A stretch of 64,000 bases of DNA from Lotus japonicus (GCF_012489685.1 NC_080043.1:59294289-59358288), one strand, 5' to 3'; numbered from the stretch's first letter, positions 10,983-22,719 are shown. Program-made: numbers and translations. Notes: generated by a model from the sequence alone, not told the origin.

Positions 10983-12147
10983 TTACACTTTTTTTATAAA
11001 AATAATAATTACAACACTACTTTTTCAATACCACTTAATGCATGTATGGAAACTAATCATTCAAAAGTTCTAAAGCTAAAAATCATTGTAGACAGAAATA
11101 AAACTAGAAAAAGATATCCCAATGTTGTTAAGATTATATATACAAAAATATATTTTTTCTACAACTTGATCCAAAACAACACCAAATACTTCACTTTTCA
11201 GGTGATAAATCAATTTTTTTAAAATGTTATAAATCAAAATTATTATAAACAAGTAAATAAAGTTAAAGACATATGAGGGGTGCATTTTTTATTTACACAA
11301 ACTTCTTTTATTTCATTTTCACCCAAAAAAAACATTCAAACACGTGATCTAACATATTATTTACTTATCTCTCATATATTTTTGAATATCTTTGAAAGTA
11401 ATTGCTTTTAGTTCGGAATAATATTCTTTTCATGTTCACATGAATTCAAATTCTCTACATCCAATAAATAATTATAGATTCATTATAGTCATTGATTTCA
11501 AAATTCAATGGCTATAATTGTGCAGAGGATACTATCGTAATCTGATTATGATCATTTCAAATGAATTAAAAATATCAATTATTATTACATTGTGTCTATC
11601 TCTCTTTATAAATATTTAAAGAATTTACCTAGCTATTTTTTTTTGGATAAGCCAATTATATATATAAATACCTAGCTATTTAATACATGTGAAGAGATAC
11701 ATAGACACAAAATTTTGCAACTTTGAGAAAAATTGGAGGAGTTTACAATTGAGAAAGATCCTGACCCATCATAAACCTCTTTGTGTGGATGATCCAAATT
11801 GGTCCTTCCATCTTCACATGTGCTCAAGCCATCAATTCCTTTTTGTGTTAAAACAGGGACAAAGCTAGTTGGTATTGAGATGTGACCCTTTCTACCCTTC
11901 TCTTCTATTTCTCTGGTTCTCCACATATCATCCTATTATTCCCATTCTAACCATAGATATATACAAACACAAACACCCTTCAAATGAAATCCAACCGTTG
12001 AATACCACTTGTTCATCCATTTTGTTCTTTTTCACTTGTCAATAAATTCCCATAGCACATGATATATCAATATTCTAGTGCACACATTATTATCCTCTCT
12101 GCATTTACACACTCCACTTTGTTCTATCCTCTGTCGTGGCTCATGTC
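10983..12147. promoter_or_regulatory. Upstream region of the IRKI/GIL1-like gene
   Basis: AT-rich sequence with no convincing gene. The last 250 bases before the start codon become C-rich and leader-like ('acaaacaccctt', 'cactccactttgttctatcctctg'). A weak TATA candidate (atagatatataca) lies near 11953. An 84-codon minus-strand frame at 11672-11926 has no recognisable family. Confidence 0.35.
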
Positions 12148-14127
12148 ATGGCTCCTGCAACCGCTACCACCACCACCGCACAAATTTTCAGCAACAATGG
12201 CAACAACCCTGAGTTTAGCAGGCAAGAAATCCAATCCGCCATAGCCAAAGCAGTGGAGCTAAGAGCCCTTCATGCTGCACTAACGCAAGGAACTAGCCCA
12301 AATGCTAGAAGATTCTCTTCCCCTTCCCCTGCTTCACGCTCTGCTTCTCAGTTTTCAGCTCAAGATTACCCTGTTTTCACACCAGTAAGCACTGTGCAAG
12401 AACACTTTTTTCTTGGTTCTCAGCTTTCAAAATTGTCTCGTGCTTAATGGGTTTTCACCTTTTCAGAAAAAGTTTATGACTTTTTGCTTTTTCTTGCCTT
12501 TCATGAAACTTTTTAGATTGAACAAGTGAAACCCATCAAGGTGTTTGTTATAATGTCTAGATCATGCTTTTAAGATAAATAATTTGTTTCTAAATGTGGG
12601 AATTGTTGACAGAGCTATGAGGATGAGCCACATCAAAGCCCAAAATCAGAAAGCTGGGATGAGAATGGGGTAGAAGTAGGAAACAGCATAGAGACAACAA
12701 CCATGGTTCCAGATTACAAGGAGAACTCAAGTTCAAAGATGGGACAACCTTTTAGTTTTCCCAACCTTAACTTAGAATCTCACAATTGTCCTGCTGATGA
12801 TGCCAAATCAGTGACTGGTTCATGTGGAAATCACATCACTGTTCTTCAAACATCCCCTAATGATTACTTCAAGTCTAGGAGGAGAAACAGTTTGGATGAT
12901 TTCAGACCTCAATCTTCCTGCAATAGATGTAAACCTGCTGTGATAACTAGTGAATTTGAGAGTACAAGGAACAACAAGAGCTCTAACATTGTTGTTCCCC
13001 TCACAGATTCTCATGCATCTTTTCAAACACAACCTAAAAGTAAAGGGATGATTTCATGGTTGTTCCCTCGGTTCAAGAAGAAACACAAGAATGAGAGTTC
13101 CCCAAACAGGACAGAATCTGAGGAGGTTTCTCAGGTTCTTAAGGACATGGGGATAATGTCAGTGGAGGCGTTGAAGAGGGAGCTAATTGAGGCCAACGAG
13201 AGCAGAGACACCGCGATTGCGGAGGTTTCTGATATGAGATCTTCATTTGGGGAGCTGAAACAGAAGCTGGTGTACTTGGAGAGTTACTGTGAAGAGTTAA
13301 AGAAAGCTTTGAGGCAAACAGTGCAGGCAAAAGAATCACCACTTTGTGAGAAGCTTAGCAATCATCCCATTAGAGGAATTCCATTTGATGGGAATGGAGA
13401 AAATTTTATGCCTGTGAGTGAGGAGGTAATGGTAGAGGGCTTCTTGCAGATAGTGTCAGAGTCGAGGCTATCAGTGAAGCAATTCTGCAAGACCCTCATA
13501 AGCCAGATTGAAGAAACAGATCATGCTTTGATAGACAACTTGAACTTGCTTCTTCAACCTTACAAGCTCTCCCTTGATTCCAAATACTCAAAGGCAGTTC
13601 TGTACCATTTTGAAGCTTTCATAAACCAATCTCTCTTCCAAGACTTCGAGAATTGTGTGTTCCAAAAGAATGGCTGCGCAAAATTCTTAGACCCTAGACA
13701 AGATCGCCAAGCACAATTCTCCTCATTCGTCGCGCTAAGAAACCTGAGCTGGAATGAGGTGCTGAGAAAGGGTACTAAATATTACAGTGAAGAGTTCAGC
13801 AAGTTCTGTGACCAGAAAATGAGTTGCATCATCACTGCACTGAATTGGTTGAGGCCTTGGCATGAGCAGCTACTTCAAGCTTTCTTTGTGGCAGCAAAAT
13901 GCATATGGTTGCTGCATCTTCTGGCATTTTCTTTCAACCCGCCATTGGGAATTTTGAGGGTGGAAGAGAATAAAAGCTTTGATCCCCACTACATGGAAGA
14001 TTTGGTCACAGATAGGCAGAGGTCACAGGGTCCAAGCAGGGTTAAGATCATGGTGGTGCCTGGGTTCTATGTTCAGGATAGGGTCTTGAAGTGTAAAGTT
14101 ATTTGCAGGCACAAATCTGCACCCTAA
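12148..14127 (+). CDS. IRKI/GIL1-family coiled-coil protein (DUF641 type)
   Basis: Two coding exons: 12148-12384 and 12613-14127, joined by a GT-AG intron (donor CCA|GTAAGC, acceptor TTGACAG|AGC) that keeps frame. The model gives 583 residues, close to the roughly 560 I recall for Arabidopsis IRK-interacting protein (At5g12900). I chose the ATG at 12148 because the longer frame opens only with GTG. The N-terminus is short and Ala/Thr-rich, followed by a helical stretch (residues about 23-40, EIQSAIAKAVELRALHAAL). A basic Trp/Phe patch (GMISWLFPRFKKKHK) lies near residues 224-238 and a coiled coil at about 254-314. The conserved C-terminal domain fills the last 240 residues. IRKI is known to bind the receptor-like kinase IRK; GIL1 acts in gravitropism in light. 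The exact role here is inferred from family membership. No internal stops or frameshifts were seen. Confidence 0.88.
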
Positions 14128-15832
14128 AGAATAATGGAATTTGGAAACTGGTTTCATTTTTACTCTCGACTTTCTTTTGCTTTTATTTAGACTCTGTTAA
14201 GTTTGTAACTACTCAAATGTTGTATGTGACAATGAATAATCATTCAAATTGGTTACATTTATCTATTGCCCACCAGATTCTTGATGCTTGTTAATGAGCA
14301 GGTTAAGATGCAAGGGATAATCTCAATTAGTAACATGTTTGGTTCCGTGGTGAAATGTTTTAGAATCCTTTTTGGGTAGAAACTACAAGTCTTGCATTAT
14401 TTGCAAATCGTGAAATCAAACATGTTATAAGAGTGGCAATATCACAATCTCATTTGGATCTCTTTCAGTCATTCGGTGGCATATCATTGTGGCAATGAGG
14501 AGCTAGATCTTAGCTTCAAAGTTCAAAGGACGGAAATCATCATTGGTCAAGTAGTGACTTTAGTAGTTAAGACCAAGTGTATTTTTGTTTGCCTAATCTT
14601 CTTGTGTATTGTATTATATGTGAAAATTTTCCTAACAAATGTCTAAAGTATGTATATAAAATACTACTATTATGAATGTGGAGTTGTTAATTGTTGACCA
14701 AAGTGCTAATCTGAATGACCAAACAACATATTGAGACAATGTCAGGACAACTAATATGACCAATTTGCGTATAAGGATAGCTAATTTAAGAGAGTAATCG
14801 GCTGAGGAAACCAGTGAGCCCTACTACATAAATCACGGGCCCAGTTTGCCAAGCTAGCACTCTTGGGCAGAAATCATTAGTTACTGATATGTGTATTTTG
14901 AATATTCCACTATCTTGTATTCCAAACAATGCTAGTTTTTAAGCTACAAAGGACCTGTTTGATAACTCTTATAAAACTGAAAAACTTGTTTGGGTAATCA
15001 AAAATATGTTTTTAATTTTAAAAACTGTGCTCAATTTTCCCTTTTAAGGGAAGTGGTGTTTTTAGTAATGGCAAAGTTGGTAAATATTACCAATGCGTAA
15101 AATGCTTTTATGTTCACGTAAATAGGGTTCCTTTCCTGCAAACTCCCATAGCTTCTAAAACGAGTTCATCCCAGCTATCTGCGACGCAAAACCCTCAAAA
15201 TTCTCTCTTCTTATTTCATGTTCCACTAATAAAATTGTTTTTAAAATTGTAGTATGTAACTAAAAATTAATCATGTAGGATTGTAATTTATATTCATATT
15301 TATTTATTTATTTGACGTGATATAATTTTATTAGTGTGACAGAGAAAGATAATCATATTTCTATCTTTTTTAAATACGACTATAGACACGATTATTTGTC
15401 GGATAACATTGTCACCCTCCCCCCCCCACCCCACCCCATATCTCCCTTCTCAACTTATGTTTTTGTCTGTTTAGGATCTTCACAACCCTTCCTTTTCTCT
15501 TTATGTTCTCAGAACAACCAGATTGACCCCGGTTGGTGCTAGCGAAGCTATAATTTAGACTTCGCTGATAGCTGCACAGTTTGCAACCTCAACAGAGCGG
15601 ATTAGTTGAAAGCACTGATTATAAAGGGAGCTAAAAGTTCTCTCCGCTAAAAAATCAATTGATTTTGGGGGTGTTATAAACTTTTGTATGACATTTTCTC
15701 TATATATGTATTTGAATGCAACATAGATTAAGCAGAAAGAAAACTTTGTATCTCATCCTTTTTTCTCTCAAAGAAAATTCAATAAACAGATAATCTTAAT
15801 CCAAATGGCACTTACAAACAGGATTATAAAAT
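14128..15832. other. 3' flank of the IRKI-like gene and intergenic DNA
   Basis: The first 200-300 bases probably hold the 3' UTR. The rest is AT-rich with no credible ORF. A short cytosine-rich run (CCCTCCCCCCCCCACCCCACCCC) is found at about 15415-15437 on the plus strand. Confidence 0.4.
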
Positions 15833-15843
15833 TATAATGTGAG

Positions 15844-16942
15844 TTTTTTTTTTGATAGGCAAAGAAATGCATTATTGGAAGTACAAGGGGTACTTAACCC
15901 ATAATACAACAAAGAGAGACTAGAAGAAAAAATAAAAGCATGAAATTAGTCATGTAAAACTACCCCACACCGAACTGATACAATACATGTCAAACTACCC
16001 TTACAAAACACAAAAACACATGACAGACCCCAACACAAGCACCATTGGCACGTCCAAAATAACAAAATCATGCATCCCAATTCCACTAACAAAGCTGAAC
16101 CATGAAACCAAAATTCATGACAGTACAAGGCTAGTGGCGCTCCAGCTCCTGCAAACAAATAATGGGGTGTGTAGACCATTCAAATAGAGAGCAGCTAAGA
16201 TTCCCTGTCTTGTGCTTTATCCAAGTCCAAGATCTCCATTTAATCACTTCCACAATTGTAGGAATATTCAACACCCCATTCCTGAAAATAAGCTCATTCC
16301 TCATCAACCAAATTGACCACACCACCGCAAGCCAAATTGAATCGGCACCCCTCTATTGTTTCTGACCCCAACCAAAATGAAATTGCAGCAAGTGATCTCT
16401 TGGATTCATGGGCAACACTGTACAGGTGCCCAACCACCGATAGCATTCCCGCCAAATATCCAACGACACCGAACAAGAGAACAAAAGATGAGCAGTTGAT
16501 TCCACCTCCAAGGAGCAAAGCTTACAAATTGTTTCATCTTGAGACTGTAATACCTTACGCTTCCATAAATTCCAAAGACAAGGAATTCGATCCAATAGAA
16601 GCCTCCACGAAAACGCCTTCACATTGGATGGTGTCGCTGATTGGTGTCGCTGATTTCCAAACCCGGGCAAAGATATGATCAGGAGGTTCTAGTACCGGTG
16701 CCTGCAAAAAAGAATAAAAAGAGTTAACTGTAAACCCACCGTGCCTGGGAGCCAACACCATTTATCAGGCACCCCCTCCATGAGACTAATACTCCCCACT
16801 TCATCAAGCATCATAGTTAACCACTGCAACTCCCGCCCCAACAGAGGCCTTCTCCATCTCAAATTCCACCTCCAACTCCCATCAACCCATTCACAACAAT
16901 TTTGTACGCTTTCATATTTAAGCCTGGACAAATTATACAATC
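15844..16942 (-). mobile_element. 5'-truncated LINE (non-LTR retrotransposon) with 11-bp TSD
   Basis: The direct repeat TATAATGTGAG flanks the segment at 15833-15843 and 16943-16953. The low-coordinate end starts with a T run (15844-15853), which is the poly(A) tail of a minus-strand insertion. Minus-strand frames at 16353-16670 and nearby encode the zinc-binding region that follows plant LINE reverse transcriptase (zf-RVT): 'KAFSWRLLLDRIPC...LW', then 'CKLCSLEVESTAHLLFSC' with its Cys/His pattern, then the 'VVWSIWLMRNELIF' tail. Frames are broken (16131-16325 and 16555-16761 lie in other phases), so it is dead. The reverse transcriptase itself was not copied into this site. Confidence 0.88.
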
Positions 16943-17134
16943 TATAATGTGAGTAATACAACAAGCTTAGCTCAAAATCTTCAATGCGACTTACAATAAT
17001 GTGTACTGAGTAATGGACCCGAGATATGGGCCTCTCTGCCTTATTTGTTAGGCTTTGTACCTTGGACAAAACAAAAAAATTGATTTCCTGGACCAAGTTC
17101 GTGATAGTCGCGGATTGTATAAACATTATTTTTA

Positions 17135-17640
17135 GGCTTAGTTCCATTTTGGGCCCCTGATCTTTCAAAAATGAGCGATCGGGGGCCCCCGTGTTTAAAC
17201 GTAGCGGTCAGGCACCCCAACGTTTCAAAAACGTGCGTTCCAAGCCCTTCTGTTAAGTGTTGTTTGTTTGACCAAACAGAGCCAGTGACGTGGCTTTTCT
17301 TTTTCATTCTTAATTTCACTTTGGGCCCCTGATCTTTCAAAAATGAGCGATCGAGGCCCCCCGTGTTTAAACGTAGCGGTCAGGCACCCCAACGTTTCAA
17401 AAACGTGCGTTCCAAGCCCTTCTGTTAAGTGCTGTTTGTTTGACCAAACAGAGCCAGTGACGTGACTTTTCTTTTTCATTCTTAATTCCACTTTGGGCCC
17501 CTGATCTTTCAAAAATGAGCGATCGGGGCCCCCCCGTGTTTAAACGTAGCGGTCAGGCACCCCAACGTTTCAAAAACGTGCGTTCCAAGCCCTTTTGTTA
17601 ACTGTCGTTTGTTTGACCAAACGAAGCCAGTGACTTTTCT
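17135..17640 (+). repeat. Three tandem 172-bp terminal-repeat units (left arm)
   Basis: Each unit contains GGGCCCCTGATCTTTCAAAA, a 'gagcgatcggggccccc' segment, 'cgtttaaacgtagcggtcagg' in variant form, 'aacgtttcaaaaacgtgcgttcc' and 'gtttgtttgaccaaac'. Unit starts are 172 bp apart (17151, 17323, 17495). The third copy is the most diverged and lacks the 'gacgtgg' part. Confidence 0.85.
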
Positions 17641-17837
17641 TTTTCATTTCAACATTATCTTTTTTACTCAAAAATTCCCCTCCCAATTCACAAACACGAT
17701 TGCCCCCAATTTTCACCCTAATTTCATCCTAATTTAACACGAGAAGAGAGATTTAGAGGATAGAATTTGTGCGGCTGAATTCGGATGAAATTAGGGTAAA
17801 AATTGGGGCAATTGTGTTTGTGAATTGGAGGGTAATT

Positions 17838-18207
17838 TTTGGGTAAAAAAGATAATGTTAAAATGAAAAAGAAAAGCCACGTCACTGGCTCTGTTTGGTC
17901 AAACAAACGACACTTAACAGAAGGGCTTGGAACGCACGTTTTTGAAACGTTGGGGTGCCTGACCGCTACGTTTAAACACGGGGGGCCCCGATCGCTCATT
18001 TTTGAAAGATCAGGGGCCCAAAGTGGAATTAAGAATGAAAAAGAAAAACCACGTCACTTGCTCCGTTTGGTCAAACAAACGACACTAAACAGAAGGGCTT
18101 GGAACGCACGTTTTTGAAACGTTGGGGTGTCTGACCGCTACGTTTAAACACGGGGGGCCCCGATCGCTCATTTTTAAAAGATCAGGGGCCCAAAGTGGAA
18201 TTAAGCC
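17838..18207 (-). repeat. Two tandem 172-bp terminal-repeat units (right arm, inverted)
   Basis: These are inverted copies of the left-arm unit, again 172 bp apart (motif ends at 18019 and 18191). Left and right arms could fold into a near-perfect stem several hundred bases long. Confidence 0.85.
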
Positions 18208-18219
18208 TTATTTTTATGT

Positions 18220-18501
18220 TGTTCCGTGCTAGAACATAGAGAGGGAAGGTAGTACCCAAAGTGTGAGGAAAGTGATGTGAATGCTTAGAGAGAGAAACTC
18301 TAACTGCTTAGAGAGAGAAAATATAACTGAATTTCAATGCTATTAATTCTCAAATGAGCTAAGAGTCTCTTACAATTGGTCTTCCCCTCCTATTTATAGA
18401 GGTGGAGTTGGGCTTCGGGATGAGAGGCTCAAGGTCATGGCGTGTCCTATGCCCAAGGTCAGGTCTCCTGGGCGAGGGACCCTGGGGTCTCGCCCAGTCC
18501 A
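18220..18501 (-). repeat. 3' LTR of the Tat-like element
   Basis: On the minus strand it starts TGGACTGGGCGAGACCCC and ends in CTAGCACGGAACA. It contains a TATA box (CTATAAATAGG on the minus strand, near 18390-18400). The copy at 25009-25290 has the same length. Confidence 0.88.
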
Positions 18502-19227
18502 CAAGTCCACAAGACACCGAGCTCGAAGCATGAGAGCTAAGTGTGTCTTTAAGCAAGAAACAAGGCGATAGCCCTAGGGATGCCGACTAAAACTTCAAAA
18601 CTTTAAATTTAGAAATGAAAAACGATGGCCAACATGGCCTGATAAATAAAGCCTTTTGCAATCGACACTTTGGACCTTCAGCTGCGCCCTCTTCTTCCGG
18701 GCGACCCCAATCCACAAGCAGGCTTGTGGCGGCGACTTTTAGTCCACCCGCCTCAGCTTAGTTATGCACGTGCCTTGAATCGTGACACTCTGTCGTGTGT
18801 TGTGTCCATCCCGCGCGTCGAGCCCTGAAGTGACGCCAGGGTCAGTGAATCCATAGAATCTCAACCGCTACCTTTGACATGTCCCTTCTAGTCACGTCAC
18901 AACTTTGACAATTTGAATTTTGAGCAATCGGCAGCAACCGTTGCAGCTTTTCATTTAATGCGTCTTTCTCACTCCCCAGAATTTCGCAACTGCAATCATG
19001 TTATTTCCTGACGTCATGGGGCACAACCTCTCTTTTTCCTCCACATCTCTCGGTAACCGTCCACAACTTCTTCCTACACGTTCCCTTTTGCACGTCACTC
19101 CCCGCTTATAACAGCATTATCTCACTAACCCCTTTCGTTCTTTTACGATTACGAACCTTTGCTTCTTCACCCTTACGCGAACTTGTCCAGTGTCAAAATT
19201 ACCTTTATTCCTTGCAATCCCTCTACA
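18502..19227 (+). promoter_or_regulatory. Probable upstream region of the antisense gene
   Basis: This lies between the 3' LTR and the antisense start codon. Its first 300 bases match, on the other strand, the internal tail at 7736-8003, so they belong to the retroelement. The last 150 bases are pyrimidine-rich on the plus strand ('cctttcgttcttttacg', 'acctttgcttcttcaccc'), like a plant 5' leader. A promoter here is inference only. Confidence 0.35.
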
Positions 19228-21251
19228 ATGACTCCAAAACGCCAGACCAAAAGTTCCAAACGTAATGTCGTCGCTGCCACCCCTCTCCGATGCGTTCCTC
19301 CTGTTCTCCCGCCCCCTCCAGGAGGCATTCCTCTTGAAGAAAAAGACGTCATTGCCTTCCGAACGAGGACTTGGAAATCTTTAAGTGCTCCCGCCGCGAG
19401 GGCTTTGCCCGCCGGGACAATGCCTAACCAACGGTCAAGTTTGGAAAAAGAATCGTCCATTTGGGAGATTTCCACAGAATCCGGCGGATTTTGTCATGAG
19501 AAACCTCTTGACAAGCTTTTGTATGTCAGTGCCTGCTCACCCCTTGAACGCCCTTGGCTTCGACCCAAAGACGACTCCGTGGGTGCTCCTCACTTCTTTT
19601 ACGTGTATGGGTATATGTTCACAAATTTGAGGATTAAATTTCCTTTTTTCCCTTTTATCTGCTCCGTTCTTCACAATATCAATGTGGCTCCTAGTCAACT
19701 TCATCCCAACAGTTGGGCCTTCCTCCGGTGTTTCGAAATTCTCTACGACGCAATTCACCAGGAACCTGAACCTTCGACCTTCTTTTATTTCTATCGCGTA
19801 TCTGTCCAGCCCTCCCCGCAGCGCAGCTGGGTTTCCCGGGAAGCTAGGTTTGGTCGTCAGCGCTTCAACCCTATCTGGCCTAGCATCACCGTCGATTTAG
19901 CCCGGAAATTCTTCAGGGTTGTGGTGTCCCACGAATATCCTGAGGTTTTCACACACAGAGATGGCATCGCTCGATTTCCTTTCTACTGGACTCAGGGCGC
20001 GCGCCAAATAATCGACCCGTCTGAGGACTCCCTCACTCCTGAACACAAGGCTGTCATCGACTTTCTGGCCCGTCTCGCCGTTTCAGACTGCTCTCGCGTG
20101 ATTGGTAAATCTTCCTCTTCTACCCCTCTCGTTCTTTCTATTGTCCACCAGCTTACCTTTTTTTTTTAGGACAAACTCACCGTGCCGATGAGGAGCTTCT
20201 GGCGGCCTTTGAGAAGAAAAATAACGTATCCTTTCCCCCTCGAATAAATTTGAAAGGCGACAAGGCGTCTCTGTTGAGAATCCAGGCGAGCGGAAAACGA
20301 CCCCTTGGCGAGGAGGATCCTCGCCCTTCCCCGAAAAGGTTGAATTCCAACGAGCCTTCATGGGCGATTCCAGCCCAACACGGCCTTGTCGACGGCTCAC
20401 TTTCCCGTCTAATAGTTATTTCGTCGCCGCTTGGTCTAAACCTGACGTCTTCCGCCAATGCCCATCCTCCACCTGCTCATACTTCCACCCCCTCCTCAGG
20501 GTCTGTGAGTCGGGGATTCCCGTATTCTTTAACTTTGACATCAGCCCAAATGGCGCGAATAGATAAAGTTGTTAAGCAGCGTGGTTTGGATAATGTCTCT
20601 GAAGGGGCTGTGGCGGGAGTGCTCCACGCGTTCCACTACTATAGGTGCTCCGCCCAGGATGCTGACGAATTACGATCCGAAGTGGCGCGCCTCCGCGCTC
20701 TCAATTCTCAACTTGCTGAGGATCGCGAAGTGCTCGCCGCTCAACTGATCGCCAAGGAAAACTCCTTTTCCAAAGAGTTAGCCGAGCAGTCCGCTCCTGC
20801 TGAAGTTAGCTTAGAATTTCGAGATAGGAGGATTTCTGAATTGGAGAAAACTCTTGCAGAGCTGCGGCAGGAGGCACAGATAGAATCGAGCGCGAAAGCA
20901 GACCAAATAGCTTTGACGGAGGCCGACCTTGAAAACCTTCGATCTGAACTGGCGAAGAAAGATGATCTTCTGTCCTCAGCGAAGACTCAAGCCCATCTTG
21001 ACGCGAAGGCCGAAGAAAGATGGAGGTCAGAAGCTGCTGTTTCTGCCGTTTCTGAGCGCGTCCGAGGCTTCTTCCTCGCCAAAGCCCAAGTCAAACATCT
21101 CCATCCTCTGATTGATCTCAACCAGATGGGGGCATTTAAGAGGGTTACACCCATAGGATTGGTCGGGCTCGACGATCCTCCAGGCTTCGTCGCCGAGCGT
21201 TTCCTGACGGAAGAACACGCAAAGCCAACTCAAAATGTTAGGAGTCCTTAG
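19228..21251 (+). CDS. Antisense retrotransposon gene, 'putative gypsy type transposon' (Transposase_28) protein
   Basis: This gene runs opposite to gag-protease within the Tat-like element. Exon 1 is 19228-20104 and exon 2 is 20170-21251. The 65-bp intron has a GT donor (ATTG|GTAAAT) and a long T tract before AG, and removing it restores one open frame of 652 residues. The ATG at 19228 is preferred because the longer frame opens with TTG. Residues about 120-175 carry the family signature (FFYVYGYMFTNL, then NVAPSQLHPNSWAFLRCFE). Residues about 455-590 form a charged coiled coil (DELRSEVARLRALNSQLAED and onward). Such extra ORFs are known in plant Tat-lineage elements; their biochemical role is unknown and they are not proven transposases. 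No internal stop is present, in contrast to the element's own gag-protease. The frame ends where the ORF at 21235 begins. Confidence 0.72.
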
Positions 21252-21567
21252 GCATCCGGAGGATCCCAACGTTTACGACCTGACCAACAAGCTGCTGGGA
21301 ATGGATTTGAGTCCAAAGATGGACGCTATCCTCAGAAATTTCCTCTGCTTCGTGGAAGAGATTCAAGAGCTCTGCCGGCGGGAGCTAGATCTGCTGGAGG
21401 AGATAGGAGCAGTGAAAACAGCTCTGGAGACGGCGGAAGAAGGTCCTGAGAAGCAGGAGCTGAGCCGAAGACTGTGCAACCTAGAGTACAAGCAATACTG
21501 TTTGGATCATGAGATGACAGAGCAACGCAAAGAATGTAGGAAAATGAGAAGAGATCCTTCCTTTTGA
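21235..21567 (+). CDS. Short coiled-coil ORF overlapping the end of the antisense gene
   Basis: It begins with an ATG at 21235, 17 bases before the stop of the antisense gene, in a different frame, and encodes 110 residues. The product is rich in Glu, Leu and Arg (DLLEEIGAVKTALETAEEG, then EQRKECRKMRRDPSF) and probably forms one long helix. It may be the true C-terminus of the antisense protein, displaced by a frameshift or joined by an unrecognised splice, rather than a separate protein. I recognise no domain. Confidence 0.45.
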   Translation: MLGVLRHPEDPNVYDLTNKLLGMDLSPKMDAILRNFLCFVEEIQELCRRELDLLEEIGAVKTALETAEEGPEKQELSRRLCNLEYKQYCLDHEMTEQRKECRKMRRDPSF

Positions 21568-22719
21568 ATGTATAAAGTCAAATATTTGAATAAAAGTTTT
21601 GTTTCCTGAATTGTTTTGACGTGCATCATTATTAATCACACGAGCAAACAAATAACCGAGTTAGTAAATCGTCACGACACAAACAGATAAATGAATGAAT
21701 AAATGAATAATTAAATGAGTGAAGGATAGTTAAGCGGGCGAGGCGGGCGGCCCGCTACTTATCTTCGCCTTTCGTTGATCGCCGTTTAGCACGTGTTTTC
21801 AGTGCTAGTCTCCCAGTTTTGCGTGAGTAATTTTCGAGAGTGTGCTACGTATAACTATGACTTTCGCTCGGTAGTTTACCGAGGCTTTTGTTCGCACCAA
21901 TATTTCCCGTAAGAGCATGTGCGGCCCTTCCAGCCTTATTAGGTGGGGACTTACAGTTGCTCGGGGCCCAATGGCCAAATGAGTTTACCCGAGACTTTTA
22001 GCCTAGTTAAAAAATGCTTCCCGCGTTTCAGGAAGACTCGACTCGCCCAAATTTTGGGGAGGTTATTTGGATAAGGAGCTTTATTCGCGCACGCCGCCAA
22101 TGGGTGGCGACGGGAAGCTCATCCGCACACGTCGCTTGCAGGGGCTACGGTCAGCGCCGGACTTTCTGGAGTGATCCCCAGACATCAAGGTCATGTTGGG
22201 ATCGCCACCTACAGGGAATTTTTCCCACTAGGCTGTCGTCTCAGTTTGATAGTTAGGAGTATTGCTAAGAATATCCTTTTGTATTTGATTTGTTTAAATT
22301 TTTACATCGAGGGATGCCTCGTTAAAAAACTCCTGTGTCGGAGAAAAAGAGTGCATCTTTATTTTGGTCCTTGCTTTTTGGTCTCCTTTTCAATCAGAGT
22401 ATTACTCCCAGCATCCTGTCTTCCTCGCCTTCTTTGCCTTCTCTGCCGTGGCGAGGGATCTGTCCTTGTCCTTCCTCGCGATTGGCTGGCCGAGCTGACT
22501 TCGTTGGTCTTCTGTCCCCATCCCTTTGTTGCTCGCCCTCCCTCTTGTTACCTCTTCCTTCTGCTCTTTTCTTTCCTTCATTCCGGTTTGACGATGAGTT
22601 TCCCCCTTTCCTGCCTTCCGAGGGGGCCAAGCAAATGCAGGCGGCTCCCCACAAACAGTTCCTCTTTCCCCGCAATTGAAGAGGTCAACGTTATCTTCTA
22701 CTAGTTCACTCAAGCGTTG
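21568..22719. other. Non-coding middle of the Tat-like element
   Basis: This holds the probable 3' UTR of the antisense gene and, from about 22400 to 22719, minus-strand sequence continuing past the protease. A fragment there (LVEDNVDLF, later FAWPPRK) resembles the spacer that normally precedes reverse transcriptase, after which similarity stops. The reverse transcriptase deletion or replacement therefore seems to begin here. Confidence 0.45.

Larger units (their letters stand above)
17135..18207. mobile_element. Mutator-like element with tandemly multiplied terminal repeats
   Basis: The exact 9-bp TSD TTATTTTTA lies at 17126-17134 and 18208-18216. The ends are GGCTTAGTTCCATTTTGGGC and the inverted GGCTTAATTCCACTTTGGGC. 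The terminal unit is repeated in tandem with a 172-bp period: on the left the GGGCCCCTGATC motif recurs at 17151, 17323 and 17495; on the right its inverse ends at 18019 and 18191. So there are three copies facing two, with about 200 bp of AT-rich spacer between. Nothing is encoded; ORFs in the arrays only restate the repeat. Confidence 0.88.

Noticed and set aside
11672..11926. 84-codon minus-strand ORF upstream of the IRKI-like gene
   Set aside because: It has an ATG, but no recognisable domain, no splice partner and no support beyond length.
16313..16678. 121-codon plus-strand ORF
   Set aside because: It is antisense to the LINE zf-RVT region.
17041..18117. Minus- and plus-strand ORFs that share repeated peptide blocks
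   Set aside because: They are translations of the 172-bp Mutator-type terminal repeats, not genes.
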